Source: Streptomyces eurythermus
GTDB lineage: Bacteria; Actinomycetota; Actinomycetes; Streptomycetales; Streptomycetaceae
Reading direction: 5' to 3'
Length of the DNA stretch: 64,000 nt
NCBI RefSeq assembly: GCF_014649115.1
Contig: NZ_BMSK01000002.1
Location: 62,001-126,000, forward strand
The number at the start of each line of letters is the position of its first letter. Position 1 is the stretch's first letter. Below the pieces are notes generated by a model. It was not told the origin of the DNA. It saw only the letters and a list, made by a program, of their open reading frames with translations, and searched no databases. The position numbers and the translations under genes were made by a program. Of this stretch, positions 26,501 through 35,038 are shown piece by piece.

Positions 26501-27288
26501 GGCTGGCGAGGCTCGCGGGGCGAGACGTGCTGGGGCGCTCCGCCGCCACCGTATGCGCGAAGGCCCTCGCGTCCCCCGACCCCGCCGCCGTCCTCCGCGC
26601 CCGGCTCGACCGCGAACTGGCGCCGGAGAAACTCGTCCGGAAGCTGCGGCGCGCCCGGCACGCCCCGCACGCACGGGACCTCATCGAGTCGCGCCCGCCG
26701 GGCGAACCGGTGGACTGGGCCGCTCTCGAAGCGGCCCACGCCCAGGAGCCGTTGCCGTACTGGCAGGACATCATCCGCCTGGACGGCGTCCCCGAGGACG
26801 TACGGCTGCGACACGCGGCGCTGCTGCCGGAGCCGGGCCCCGACGGCCTGCCCGGCAGCGCGCGGCTCACCCGGGAGCGCGCCCGGCACGGACTCGGCGG
26901 CCATTTCCACTGCGCGCCGACCACCCAACTGGACGGGCTGCTCACGGCGGGGCTGCTCGACGGAGCGGACCTGCTGCGCCGCGCGACCCCGGCCGCGCGG
27001 CTGCTCGCCTACCTGGGCGCCGCCGCCCGTCGCACGGACGCCCCGCCCCAGGCCGCCGAGGCCCGCGCCCTCCTCGCGGACCTCGTGCGCTCCGAACTCG
27101 GCACGGACCCGGCGGCCTGGCGCCGGGTCGCCGAGCGGCTGACCGGCCTCGACCCCGACTGGGACCCGGCCTCGACGGTGGAGGCGCTGCTCGCCGTCCA
27201 GCCAGGTCGCCGCCGGCCGGAGTTCCCCATTGCGTACAGGCGGACGGGAGAGGGCACCGAACCCGGGCCGGAAAGCGACCGTTCGTAG
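23590..27288 (+). CDS. Large repeat-containing protein of unknown function
   Basis: A 1,232-residue cytoplasmic protein with no membrane helices or signal peptide. It is Leu/Ala/Arg/Asp-rich and helical throughout. Around residues 160-215 it resembles leucine-rich-variant/HEAT-like repeats (DHGDTRTRAALARHPRLDTRVLARLVAVGD; AAVYRNPRTTQSLRRTIAERLD). A disordered linker near residues 515-570 contains three tandem copies of APEEA then a Pro/Gln run, separating two helical halves. A second half with similar helical pairs runs to the end. I recognise no catalytic motif. The start is ATG 23590; ATG 23599 and TTG 23569 are alternatives. The position beside decayed genes gives no clue. The architecture suggests a scaffold. 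Confidence 0.75.
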   Translation: MATMTKTQVGAAGRLLREMAGTGRQAEGPGPRSGAALRAVERARPARSVAAKVAAAGGVDDETAALLRKLTKRHLGGDTTRWCRLHDALATHPGALPEFLAEPPLPPAPDDTLRPPAPRSVHRTLGLLLEHTEPRHAAAALAALPERVTTELLAGGALPAPTLVTAVLDHGDTRTRAALARHPRLDTRVLARLVAVGDAQVAAAVYRNPRTTQSLRRTIAERLDTVPLDNALRAELTAPHGQVPRTWLTPLLGSGDPELVVPALRWGVRQVAQRYALLRIWERTGQDAVRALLDDPAAAAWLSRATVDAVTEALAAPDGDGPRRLRAQGEPYEDPARLPALLATARGTSTLRDLLSEPYAHDLDALAAAHAATPFMPKACEELARHEAASDAQRQAFRLSVLNEPWRTGGRRAGNTGLPARRLAEEELDGSAAVWAEGMATAGFLDPVELIGTARPARHALAALGRLAERDLLGTAAVAELGALTQAHLGDREGAWAAFDTLLPEHAGTVAELIAKAGKAAPEEAAPEEAAPEEAHAESQPPAEPQQPPVQPEPMVDGAAGPHPQAGPQPPVSEPPPRRTLHRRDRVHALAALDLLYSLAPDGAPRPKDPEVLRALAVYEPATAPGLATPRWFALACAFHGIPPSPSGFAYGAPGLAELRGRLPETYGSGAQHIEHAYVQGVLPADELLTLLPARRLLLLPHDWRRLAFADAWRAALARRLRAELGTDPDAWLRLAATVTASESASEGLTWERLLRRAQSGAGPAAGGGTTIGRTGPATPDEAIKLLERGDHLWGWPEGTLLCLADAEVVDAVLPRLGPDGPWLLAAYLLRHERTPRTVLDRLLADRDPHALRVLAAQSRWMERSGAVERLVGLDDPEVDLALLRHWNPRPLVHRIVTRSRPGAGRPSLGARVLADWRAGNSARPAGGLMWLCSAEPDLVEAILETEGARLGLGHQLLGCIRLLQHGGADRLARLAGRDVLGRSAATVCAKALASPDPAAVLRARLDRELAPEKLVRKLRRARHAPHARDLIESRPPGEPVDWAALEAAHAQEPLPYWQDIIRLDGVPEDVRLRHAALLPEPGPDGLPGSARLTRERARHGLGGHFHCAPTTQLDGLLTAGLLDGADLLRRATPAARLLAYLGAAARRTDAPPQAAEARALLADLVRSELGTDPAAWRRVAERLTGLDPDWDPASTVEALLAVQPGRRRPEFPIAYRRTGEGTEPGPESDRS

Positions 27289-27347
27289 CCGGCGGCGACC
27301 GTCGCATGCCACGCCCGTACCAGCGCGGTTGCGAGGGCGCCGGCCGG

Positions 27348-27923
27348 CTATGGGTAGAGCTTCTCGCCCTCGGCCAGCATTGCGACGAACTTCTCGATCC
27401 GGCGGGCCCGGGTCTCGGCCTTCTTGGCGTCCTGGATCCGGTACAGGACCGCGTAGCGGTTGCGCCGGTCCCGGGTCTCGAAGAACGCGGCGGCGGCCGG
27501 CTCGGCGGCCAGCGCCGCGGCCAGGTCGTCCGGCACGGTCGCGGTCTTCGCGCCGTCGTAGGCCGCCTCCCAGCGGCCGTCCGCCTTGGCCCGGTCGATC
27601 TCGGCCTGCCCGGCGGGACGCATCCGGCCCTGCTCGATCAGCGCCGCGACCTTGTCCCGGTTGACCTTGGACCACTTGCTGTTCGGCTTACGGGGGGTGA
27701 ACCGCTGCAGCCACCACTCGTCATCGAACGTGGCCTTCTGACCGTCGATCCAGCCGTGGCAGAGCGCCACATCGAGGGCCTGCGCGTACTCCAGCGCGAC
27801 GATTCCCGGGCCCTTCTTGCGCAGCTTGAGCCAGATACCGGGACAGGACGCGTGGTTCTCGGCCAGCCAAGCCTCGAACGCCTCGGCCGAGTCGAACGAG
27901 AGGATCTCCAAGTCCTGAGTCAC
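27348..27923 (-). CDS. YdeI/OmdA family protein
   Basis: A 191-residue protein of the YdeI/OmpD-associated family. Family signatures: SAEAFEAWLAENHASCPGIWLKLRKKG (about residues 11-37), ALCHGWIDGQKATFDDEWWLQRFTPRKPNSKWSKVNRDK (about 53-92), and FFETRDRRNRYAVLYRIQDAKKAETRARRIEKFV near the end. In other bacteria members are linked to resistance to cationic peptides and polymyxin, but the biochemical role is unknown. Convergent with the large repeat protein, 59 bp apart. Confidence 0.88.
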   Translation of the reverse strand: MTQDLEILSFDSAEAFEAWLAENHASCPGIWLKLRKKGPGIVALEYAQALDVALCHGWIDGQKATFDDEWWLQRFTPRKPNSKWSKVNRDKVAALIEQGRMRPAGQAEIDRAKADGRWEAAYDGAKTATVPDDLAAALAAEPAAAAFFETRDRRNRYAVLYRIQDAKKAETRARRIEKFVAMLAEGEKLYP

Positions 27924-27977
27924 CCCAGCAGTGAACCACTCCCGGGTGGCCCGCGACTCGACAACCGGCTCCGTCCG

Positions 27978-28517
27978 TCAGGACGCCATGCCGTGCAGGG
28001 CTTTGACGGTGTTCCAGTTCCGGGTGGTCGCGGTGATGCCGAGCCGGCGCTCGATGAACGTGTTGTTCAGCTTGGTACGCCCGTAGCCGCCCGGCACGTG
28101 CAGGTGGATCTCGTCGCCGAGCAGGGCGAACTCGGCGGTCTCCCCGGCCGGCGTCCGCAGGGCGGCCGCCCGCTCGGCGGTCGGCGTCTCGGCGAGGAAG
28201 GTCACGTGCAGCTTGGCCGGGTCGTCCTCGCGGTCCAGGTACGGGTTGGCGGCGACCGTCCGGTCCAGCGACTCGCCGGTGCGCAGCAGCACGCTTGCCG
28301 GTACGCCCAGCCCGTCGGCGAGGCGCTTCTCGATCCGCTCCCGCACCTCACCGGGCGCGGCCCCCGCCGGGTCGGCGAAGATCACGTTCCCGCTCTGGAG
28401 ATACGTCTGCACCTCGTCGAATCCCAGCGCGCCGAACAGCTCGCGGAGGTCCTTCATCGCGATCCTGGCGTGTCCGCCGACGTTGATCCCGCGCAGCAGT
28501 GCGACGTACTTGCTCAT
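27978..28517 (-). CDS. DUF1697 family protein
   Basis: A 179-residue protein of DUF1697 (function unknown). The family hallmark MSKYVALLRGINVGGH...MKDLRELFGALGFDEVQTYLQSGNVIF covers residues 1-46; NPYLDREDDPAKLHVTFL and GYGRTKLNNTFIERRLGITATTRNWNTV cover the C-terminal half. The start has GAGGAGA directly upstream. An in-frame open stretch continues upstream (to about 28703), but that part encodes a transposase fragment and not this protein. It lies 54 bp upstream of the YdeI gene on the same strand. Confidence 0.88.
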   Translation of the reverse strand: MSKYVALLRGINVGGHARIAMKDLRELFGALGFDEVQTYLQSGNVIFADPAGAAPGEVRERIEKRLADGLGVPASVLLRTGESLDRTVAANPYLDREDDPAKLHVTFLAETPTAERAAALRTPAGETAEFALLGDEIHLHVPGGYGRTKLNNTFIERRLGITATTRNWNTVKALHGMAS

Positions 28518-28599
28518 TCTCCTCAGCCTTCCACAGGCCTGTGACACCGACAAGGAAGGGCCGATCGACAAGGAAGGGGGCGTACGAGCCGATGTCGGG

Positions 28600-29130
28600 G
28601 CCCGGCCGCATGTTTGATGGGCACGTACGGTGGTGGAGTCCGCCGAAACGGCCCAGTTCAAGGTCGTCATCGGCGTCTGCCTGAGCCACAGTGCGGTGAA
28701 CACCCTGTCAGCCGGTCATGGGGACGTTCTTCTCCAAGGCGGCGAGACGGTTGGGCAGGTGGGGCTGTGGCGCCTGGTGCAAGCCGTGGTGCACGAAGCC
28801 CCATGCGCGGGCCCGGGTTGCGATGCCGTCCCGGTCGAGCGTGCCGGCCTCCGGCGTCTCCCCGGAGCAGCGCTGATCGCCGGCGCCCCGGCCACAGACC
28901 CCGTGGCGCCCGGCGTCCACGCGGCGGAGCGCCGCGGCCGGCCGGACCAGCACCCGACACGGGACCGCAGTGACGAGAGGGTACGGCCGGCGCCCCCGTC
29001 CGCCGGTTGTGGCGGCGTGCTGGTGCGGACCGTCCCGTTGATGACCTGCCGGTCCGCGGGCCAGGGTCGGCCTGTCGCGGCCTGCGGCACCGGCGCAGCG
29101 AGCAACCCCCGCTCCTGATCGTCGAGTTCG
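28600..29130 (-). pseudogene. Shattered IS5-family transposase
   Basis: Minus-strand fragments, in several frames, match successive parts of an IS5-type DDE transposase. ELDDQERGLLAAPVPQAATGRP with ADRQVINGTVR (29030-29130) fits the N-terminal region (usual form LTDxQWxxLxPLLP...GRPxxDxRxVINGI). HLPNRLAALEKNV (about 28718-28770) resembles the DLPERFGPWKTV block. VFTALWLRQ (about 28680-28706) and NWAVSADSTTVRAHQ (about 28615-28665) contain the first catalytic Asp (usual VDSTxVRAHQH). The segments are out of frame and interrupted by unrelated or deleted sequence. No terminal inverted repeats could be assigned. The rest of the 28518-29470 gap holds no recognisable gene. Confidence 0.6.
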
Positions 29131-29470
29131 GGCGGCCGGGTACCCGTTATGATCCGCGACCTGATCTCCGAGGACCGACTCGCCCGCGCAGGCCGCGACG
29201 GCGAGATGCCCGTCTTCGGCGCCGTCCTTGGTGCCCTCGGCCTCACGAGGGTGCCCCCGGGCCTCACGAGCCATGAGCACCCTCGCGCCGAGATGGCGCC
29301 GAGCGGCTCCTGCGCTGCACAAGTGCCTGGACACCCCCAGCGGAACGGCTCGCCTCCCACCTCCGAGTGCTCGATCGCCTCCGTCGCCCACCACACCGCC
29401 GCATCGGTCCCAGGGCGCCCTTCGGGGTCGTCACGGTGTCGGCGGCCGGCGGCCCCGCGCGTGGGCGGGT

Positions 29471-30469
29471 TCACGTGACTGTGGTCCCAGGTGCGTCCTC
29501 GTAGCCGGAGGAAACGGCAAGAGAGGTGGCGTGGCGGTCGTAGCGAGCGCTGCCGTGGGTCATCCAGTCGTAGTTGCCGCGGAACATGTGACGCATCCCC
29601 TGGACATAGGTGTCGGCCGCGGTCCGGTCGGCTGGGCTGCACCCGAGGTCGTCGTAGTGGGCGGGCAGCCGGTCGGCGAGCCGGCGGAAGCGCTCGCCGG
29701 CGAGGCGGACCATCGCCTGGATGTCGGCGATGGCCTCGTCACGGGTGCGGCCGGCGGCTTCGAGCACCAGCACCATGTTGTCGACCTCGCCCCGGCGTTC
29801 CTCTCGTTCGACGGCGAAGACGTCGTTCGGCAGGATGGCGAGCTTCGTGGCCTCCTCGAGGAGTCCGCGGGCGAGCGGCGTGTCCAGGAACCACTCCGGG
29901 GCGCGCCAGTGCTCGACCCGTTCGGCGACAGCGAGGCCCAAGGACAGCCCCGTGGTGATGTACCGCCGCTGGAGGTACTGGTCGGCGGTCGGCATCGTGC
30001 GGCGGATGCGGTGGTCGAGATAGGCGCCGAAGACCGCGGTGTGTTCGTGGAGAACGCGCCTTCGCCACGCCTGCGGCATGCCGTCACGCAGGCGCTGCCA
30101 CAGGTCGCACCAGGCGGCACCCGCCGACGTGGCCGGTCGCGACGGCGCGTCCTGTTCGAACAAGGTCAGCAGGTCGTGGCAGACGTCGGCCGCTTCCTCG
30201 GCCCGTACTCCGTCCGTGCTGTCGCACAGGTCGTTGACGAGGCTGCACAGGCCCATGTGGTCGGCGGCGAGGTCGAGGTCCTCGCCCCGGGCGTGGGGGT
30301 AGACGTAGGCGGCGCAGGTTCCCAGCCGCATGGCCGCGAAGTAGCGCGCCTGCCCCGGAGCCAGCAGTTCCCGCGCGAGAGCCCACCGCACGAGGTGTTG
30401 GTCCGCTGCCGCGGCGTCCGGGCTGACGGCGCTGGGGAAGGGGATGTGGAACTCGACGTTGCTCGGCAT
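29471..30469 (-). CDS. Class I terpene cyclase
   Basis: A 332-residue terpene synthase of the bacterial class I fold. The first metal motif stands at SLVNDLCDSTDG (about residues 76-87), where NDxxD replaces the usual DDxxD. The second (NSE-type) reads LPNDVFAVEREE (about 221-232): N, D and E are kept but the Ser/Thr position is Ala. The C-terminal RY pair is present (HGSARYDRH). Both metal motifs therefore deviate from consensus. It is encoded 60 bp after a polyprenyl diphosphate synthase, which should supply its farnesyl or geranylgeranyl diphosphate. Product not predictable. The ATG (MPSNVEFHIPFP) matches the start of related cyclases. Confidence 0.88.
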   Translation of the reverse strand: MPSNVEFHIPFPSAVSPDAAAADQHLVRWALARELLAPGQARYFAAMRLGTCAAYVYPHARGEDLDLAADHMGLCSLVNDLCDSTDGVRAEEAADVCHDLLTLFEQDAPSRPATSAGAAWCDLWQRLRDGMPQAWRRRVLHEHTAVFGAYLDHRIRRTMPTADQYLQRRYITTGLSLGLAVAERVEHWRAPEWFLDTPLARGLLEEATKLAILPNDVFAVEREERRGEVDNMVLVLEAAGRTRDEAIADIQAMVRLAGERFRRLADRLPAHYDDLGCSPADRTAADTYVQGMRHMFRGNYDWMTHGSARYDRHATSLAVSSGYEDAPGTTVT

Positions 30470-30529
30470 GTGTCCTTCGGCCTTCGGCCAGGTCGAACCG
30501 GGAGGGCGGTGGGCGCGGGCTCTTTTCGA

Positions 30530-31630
30530 TCAAGGACCGGGGCTGACCGGGCGTCCGGCCCGGCTGGGTCCGATGGGCTCGTCCCCGACGGACTGACGCG
30601 TGAACTGATCGGCGTAGGCGCACATCAGCTCCGCCATCTGCCGGTCCTTCACCGCGCGGCGCACGCGGGAACGCGCTTGCCGGAGGTGGTGGGCGATCTT
30701 CCGCTCGGCCCAGGCACGTCCGCCGCACTGTTCGACGAGGTCGGCCATGCGGCTGAGTTCTCCGTTCCGTGGTGCCTGGGGCCGCTGGTAGTAGGAGGCG
30801 AGCTCGTCCCGCAGGGCGTGGCCGGACTGCAGGGCGGCGCACACGATGCTCGTCTTCTTGCGGGACCGGAGATCATCGCGCCGGGGCGGCGAGTCCTGCC
30901 CGGACTGCCCGTAGAGATCCAGGACGTCGTCGCGCAGCTGCATGACCCTCCCCAGGTGCCACCCGAAGGACCGCATCAACGCCACGCGTTCCGGGCCGGC
31001 TCCGCCCTGGAGCGCGCCGGCCTCGCAGCAGGCAGCCACCCAGTCGGAGCTCTTGCCGTCGACCACTTCCAGCGCCTGCCGCAGGCACACACCCGCGTGC
31101 TGCTGGTGCCGGGCATCCAGGGCCTGCGCGCGAAACGCCCCGTACATCGCACCGAACAGCACCCGCCGCACGTCAGCGGCGGCGGGACCCGTCTGCTCGG
31201 CGAGCTCGGCCAGGGCCGTCATCAGCAGGGCGTCGGCGGCCAGAACGGCCGTGGAGACGCCGAAGGTCTTCCACACGGTGGGAAAGCCGCGCCGCATCCC
31301 GTCCTGGTCGATGACGTCGTCGCAGATGAGGCCGTAGCCGTGGATGAGAGCGCACGCGCCGGCAACCGGCCGCGCCCGGTGCCAGGAGCCGCCCTCGACA
31401 CCGGCGCTGAGAAGGACGAGCGTGACAGCCCGGAAGCCGGGACCCCGGTAGACCACTTCCCGGCCTGTTTCGTCGACCCACCCGAAGTAGTACGCGCACG
31501 GATCATGGAGTGGCGCGGGGATCCGGCCCACGAGCTTGCGCAGATGCGGCAGGAGGATGCCGCGCGCGGCCGAGACGACGTGGTCCGGCGTGGTGAGGGC
31601 CGAGTGATCCAGTTCAGTGCTTTCCGACAT
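30530..31630 (-). CDS. Polyprenyl diphosphate synthase (FPP/GGPP type)
   Basis: A 366-residue trans-isoprenyl diphosphate synthase. The first Asp-rich motif is CDDVIDQDGMRRG (about residues 117-129) and the second is QLRDDVLDLYG (about 245-255); both are intact DDxxD. The residues about five positions before the first motif (HGYGLICDD: Tyr and Leu small/medium) do not settle chain length, so C15 versus C20 is open. The ATG at 31630 has a GGAAG site and yields MSESTELDHS; a longer in-frame form has no support. First gene of a two-gene terpene operon. Confidence 0.9.
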   Translation of the reverse strand: MSESTELDHSALTTPDHVVSAARGILLPHLRKLVGRIPAPLHDPCAYYFGWVDETGREVVYRGPGFRAVTLVLLSAGVEGGSWHRARPVAGACALIHGYGLICDDVIDQDGMRRGFPTVWKTFGVSTAVLAADALLMTALAELAEQTGPAAADVRRVLFGAMYGAFRAQALDARHQQHAGVCLRQALEVVDGKSSDWVAACCEAGALQGGAGPERVALMRSFGWHLGRVMQLRDDVLDLYGQSGQDSPPRRDDLRSRKKTSIVCAALQSGHALRDELASYYQRPQAPRNGELSRMADLVEQCGGRAWAERKIAHHLRQARSRVRRAVKDRQMAELMCAYADQFTRQSVGDEPIGPSRAGRPVSPGP

Positions 31631-31984
31631 TCGAGTCTTCCGCTCACCGCTCGGCATGCCTGATCGGTCGAGCACAGTGAACCCTGCCGTCCCTTCCCTC
31701 CCCCCGCTCCACCCTCATGACACGCCGGGCGCCTCACACCAACCCACCACGCGATCCCGCCCGCCACTCGGCCACGAGACAGAACAGGTCCTGCAGGACA
31801 TCGCCGACGACGGATGACGCGGTACGTGATGCGACCCCGACGACATCGCGGAGCACTACCGGCGGCCGCACACGCGGCCGCGCCACCTGTGGGACCGCGA
31901 GGCGCCGCACGCCGGCCGTTCCGGAGGCGTGCGGCTCCGCCGCGCCAGGTGGTCGAGGACTGCGCCATGCGTTCCCCGGGTGGC
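31631..31984. other. Intergenic region upstream of terpene operon
   Basis: 354 bp containing the presumed promoter of the terpene pair (right of 31630 on the minus strand) and the 3' flank of the next MFS gene. GCGGCCGC occurs twice with a 4-bp spacer near 31865-31885, a strong but simple inverted repeat that may help termination of the MFS transcript. No gene is supported. Confidence 0.4.
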
Positions 31985-33592
31985 TCAGGCAGTCGGTGCC
32001 GTCTCGGCCGTCGTGGGCGCGGTTGCGCCGGTGTGCCGCGGGGTGTCCGTACGGCGCAGGGCGATCAGGGCCAGCAGGCAGGAGACCAGCGCCGCCGCAC
32101 CGCAGATCGTGAAGCCCAGCGCGTACCCGTGACCGAGCGCCCGCAGGGCCAGCGGCGCGGCACCACCCGGCGGGGCGGTGGCCGGGGCGGAGTTGACCGC
32201 CAGCGGGCCGCCTTCCGCGGCCACCTCGGCGGCGGCCGCCTTGACCTGCGGACTCAGCGCGGAGCGGTGCAGGTCGGAGCTGAACAGCGAGCCCGCGCGG
32301 CTGAGGGCGACGGCACCGATGACCGCCGGTCCCAGGGTGAACCCGAAGTCGCGCAGCAGGCTGGTGGAGGCGCTCGCCATGCCGGCGTAGCGCAGCGGGA
32401 CCGTGTTCACGGCGGTGGCGGTGATCGAGGAGACGGTCAGCGCGAACCCGGCACCCACCAGCCCCAGGGGCAGCACCAGGGACGTCAGCGCCCGGTTCTC
32501 CACCGGCAGGGTCGCGGCGAGGAAGTCGCCCGCGGCCATCAGCGCCAGGCCCACGGTGAGGATCCAGCGCCCGCTGACCCGCTCCAGCAGCCGCGAGGTG
32601 AGCGGGGCCAGGACCAGGGTCAGACCGTTGAGCAGCAGGAAGGCCACGGAGGTGCGCAGCGGGCTCTGGTGCTGCACGGGGCCCAGCCGGATGCTGGTGG
32701 CGTAGGCGGTGCCCAGGAAGCTGAACATGCCGACGACCGCGACGACCGAGGCGACGGCGAACGCCCGGTTGGCGAACAGGTCCAGGCGCAGCAGCGGGGA
32801 ACGGGCGCGCCGCTCGGCGACGACGAACAGCACGACGAACACCGCGGCAACCACGAACGCGACGACGACCGGCGTCGAGCCCCAGCCGTCCGCAGGACCC
32901 TGGATGACCGCGTACAACAGCGCGAACAGGCCGATCCCGACGGTGAGTTGCCCGCCGATGTCCAGCGAGCGGCCCTCGGGTGCCCGGGAGTCGGCGGCGC
33001 CCACCAGACTGACCACGGTACTGGCCACGGCGATCACCACGACCACCACGAACGCCGCGCGCCAGGAGTCGTGGCTGCCGGTGACGCCGCCGATGACGGG
33101 GGCGACGAAACCGCCGGTGGACAGGGCGGCCGCCCACACGGTGATGCCGCGCGCCCGGTCCCGGTGGCTGTGCGTGCCCGCCGCGATCATGGCGAGCGAG
33201 GTCGGGAACAGCGCCGCCGCGCCGAGGCCGGAGATCACCTGCCCGACCCACAGCAGGTGGACGCCACCGCTCACGGCGGAGACGGCCTCGCCCACGACGA
33301 CCAGGACGGAGCCGCCCACGAGCAGCCGCTTGCGCCCGAACAGGTCGCCCAGGACGCCGAAGGTGAGTTCCAGCACGGTCACCGGCAGCAGGAACGCGTC
33401 GGAGATCCAGGTGAGTTGGGAGCCGATCGGATGCAGGTCCTCCTGGAAGAGTCCGTTGAGGGTGGCGGGCACGGCGAGGGCGATCTGGGCGAGACAGACC
33501 GCGAGGCAGCCGGCGACGAGGGTGCCGAGCGGCAGCCGGCCCGGCGCGGGGCCGGCGGGGTGCGCGGAGGAAGGGGGGTCGGTCAGCGACAT
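31985..33592 (-). CDS. MFS transporter, DHA2 (14-helix) drug-efflux type
   Basis: A 535-residue proton-driven multidrug exporter. Signatures: QIALAVPATLNGLFQEDLHPIGSQLTWISDAFLLPVTVLELTFGVLGDLFGRKRLLVGG (helices 1-3 and loop signature), and ALSTGGFVAPVIGGV (motif C-like in helix 5). About fourteen hydrophobic segments are visible, and a large extracytoplasmic loop precedes the last helix (residues about 455-495). It lies 47 bp after a secreted hydrolase on the same strand. Confidence 0.9.
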   Translation of the reverse strand: MSLTDPPSSAHPAGPAPGRLPLGTLVAGCLAVCLAQIALAVPATLNGLFQEDLHPIGSQLTWISDAFLLPVTVLELTFGVLGDLFGRKRLLVGGSVLVVVGEAVSAVSGGVHLLWVGQVISGLGAAALFPTSLAMIAAGTHSHRDRARGITVWAAALSTGGFVAPVIGGVTGSHDSWRAAFVVVVVIAVASTVVSLVGAADSRAPEGRSLDIGGQLTVGIGLFALLYAVIQGPADGWGSTPVVVAFVVAAVFVVLFVVAERRARSPLLRLDLFANRAFAVASVVAVVGMFSFLGTAYATSIRLGPVQHQSPLRTSVAFLLLNGLTLVLAPLTSRLLERVSGRWILTVGLALMAAGDFLAATLPVENRALTSLVLPLGLVGAGFALTVSSITATAVNTVPLRYAGMASASTSLLRDFGFTLGPAVIGAVALSRAGSLFSSDLHRSALSPQVKAAAAEVAAEGGPLAVNSAPATAPPGGAAPLALRALGHGYALGFTICGAAALVSCLLALIALRRTDTPRHTGATAPTTAETAPTA

Positions 33593-33639
33593 GGCGGGTC
33601 CAGGGGTGGAAGGCCGGCGGCGGGAAGGGGAGCGGAAGG

Positions 33640-35034
33640 TCAGGAGCGGTGGCGGCCGACGACGAGGCGCGTGGGCCGGTAGGGGACGAAGGCCGCTCCG
33701 TCGAGGCCGAGAGCCAGCGCGGCGCGTTGCAGGGCCGCCGGCGTGGTGCCGCCGTCCCAGCGGCCCGTGGCCACCCGGTGCTCCAGGGCGTGCACGCCCG
33801 CGACGACCTCGGCCGCGGTGAAGGCGCAGTGGCCCTGGCGGGCGACGTAGGCCTGGCGCAGCAGGGCGCCGTCACCGGCGGCCCGTACCCGGGCGGCGAA
33901 CGCGTTCTCCTGCTGCACGGGGACCAGTTGGTCGGAGGTCGTGTGCAGGTTCAGCAGCGGCACGGCCAGGCCCTGCCCGGCGGTGGAGGTGCGCTCGAGG
34001 CGGCGCACCGCCTGCGGATCGGCGTGCACCCGGGCGCCCCGGGTCAGGGTGGTGAGGTCGGCGCGCAGGTCCAGTCCCGCCGTCCGGTACAGCGCCCGGA
34101 CCTCGTCGGCGTGCTCGGAGGAGCGCAGCAGACCGGCGTAGTCCACACCCGCGTTCCAGGAGGTGTTGCCGCCCGCCGACTGCTCGACGGAGTACCGCGC
34201 GGGCACGATGAACGACAGCACGCCCTGCGCGAACCAGGCGTACTGCTGGGCCTCCTGCCCTTCGGCGTCGCCGGGCGCGGGCGGGTTCTGTCCCGGGGCC
34301 CAGTCGGGCAGGTTGAGGTACGCGGCGGCGAGCGCGATCCGCGCCCGGCCCGCGGGGGTGGCCTGGGCCCGCTCCACGGCGGCGGTGAGCCGGGCCGCGG
34401 TCGCGGCGGCCGTGTCCTGGTCGGCGAAGTCCACCAGCCGCAGGTGCTCGTCCGGGGCGAGCAGGGAGGCGATCGTGTACTCGGCGTCCAGCTGGTAGTT
34501 CTCCAGGTCGACACCGCCGGCGACCAGGCCGCACAGGCCCAGGGCGCCGTCGATGCGGTCGCCCGCGTCCCGCGCGAGCTGGGCGTTGACCAGGCCGCCC
34601 ATGGACTGCCCGACGGACAGGGTGCGGGCGGGGCGGCCCGCCGCGGCGGCGAATGCCTCGCGGGTGGCGAGCTGGTCGCGTTCGGCGCTCCGCAGCGCCC
34701 ACCAGGGGCCGTTGGGGTCGTAGGAGGAGCCGGCCAGCGCGTAGCCCTCGGCCAGCAGGGCCTGGCCGGCGGCGGGGGAGGGCGCGTCCTGGGCGGTGGT
34801 GGGGCCGTATCCGTGGCTGAACAGCAGCAGGGTGCCGTTCCAGTCGGCGGGCACGTCGGCGATCCAGCTCGCGCCGTCCGGGAGGCGCCCGCTCAGGTGG
34901 CGCGTGGTGGCGGTGGCCGGTGCGGTGCTCTGCGGGGTGTCGCTCCGCGCGGTGGCGGGAGCCGCCGCGGTGACAGCGAGGGCGGCGGCCAGCGCGGCCG
35001 CGCCGAGCGCGAACTTCGGCATGTGCGGGCTCAT
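33640..35034 (-). CDS. Secreted alpha/beta hydrolase
   Basis: A 464-residue exported hydrolase. A signal peptide covers about residues 1-30 (MSPHMPKFALGAAALAAALAVTAAAPATARS). The fold includes GTLLLFSHGYGPTT (oxyanion region) and the nucleophile elbow SVGQSMGGL (GxSxG); the catalytic His is likely in RQGHCAFTAAEV near the C-terminus, with an Asp in TTSDQLVPVQ. The family acts on esters or amides; substrate unknown. Starts at 35034 or 35022 both leave a signal peptide. It precedes a drug-efflux MFS in what looks like one operon. Confidence 0.83.
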   Translation of the reverse strand: MSPHMPKFALGAAALAAALAVTAAAPATARSDTPQSTAPATATTRHLSGRLPDGASWIADVPADWNGTLLLFSHGYGPTTAQDAPSPAAGQALLAEGYALAGSSYDPNGPWWALRSAERDQLATREAFAAAAGRPARTLSVGQSMGGLVNAQLARDAGDRIDGALGLCGLVAGGVDLENYQLDAEYTIASLLAPDEHLRLVDFADQDTAAATAARLTAAVERAQATPAGRARIALAAAYLNLPDWAPGQNPPAPGDAEGQEAQQYAWFAQGVLSFIVPARYSVEQSAGGNTSWNAGVDYAGLLRSSEHADEVRALYRTAGLDLRADLTTLTRGARVHADPQAVRRLERTSTAGQGLAVPLLNLHTTSDQLVPVQQENAFAARVRAAGDGALLRQAYVARQGHCAFTAAEVVAGVHALEHRVATGRWDGGTTPAALQRAALALGLDGAAFVPYRPTRLVVGRHRS

Positions 35035-35038
35035 CTCT

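Noticed and set aside
27286..27350. TAGCCGGCGGCG...CGCCGGCCGGCTA pairing across two convergent stop codons as a bidirectional terminator
   Set aside because: The arms are partly coding, one base is bulged and the loop is about 40 nt, so the structure is weak evidence.
29228..31663. 811-codon plus-strand frame over the terpene genes
   Set aside because: Opposite strand to a terpene cyclase and prenyl synthase with intact Asp-rich motifs; translation is repetitive antisense sequence.
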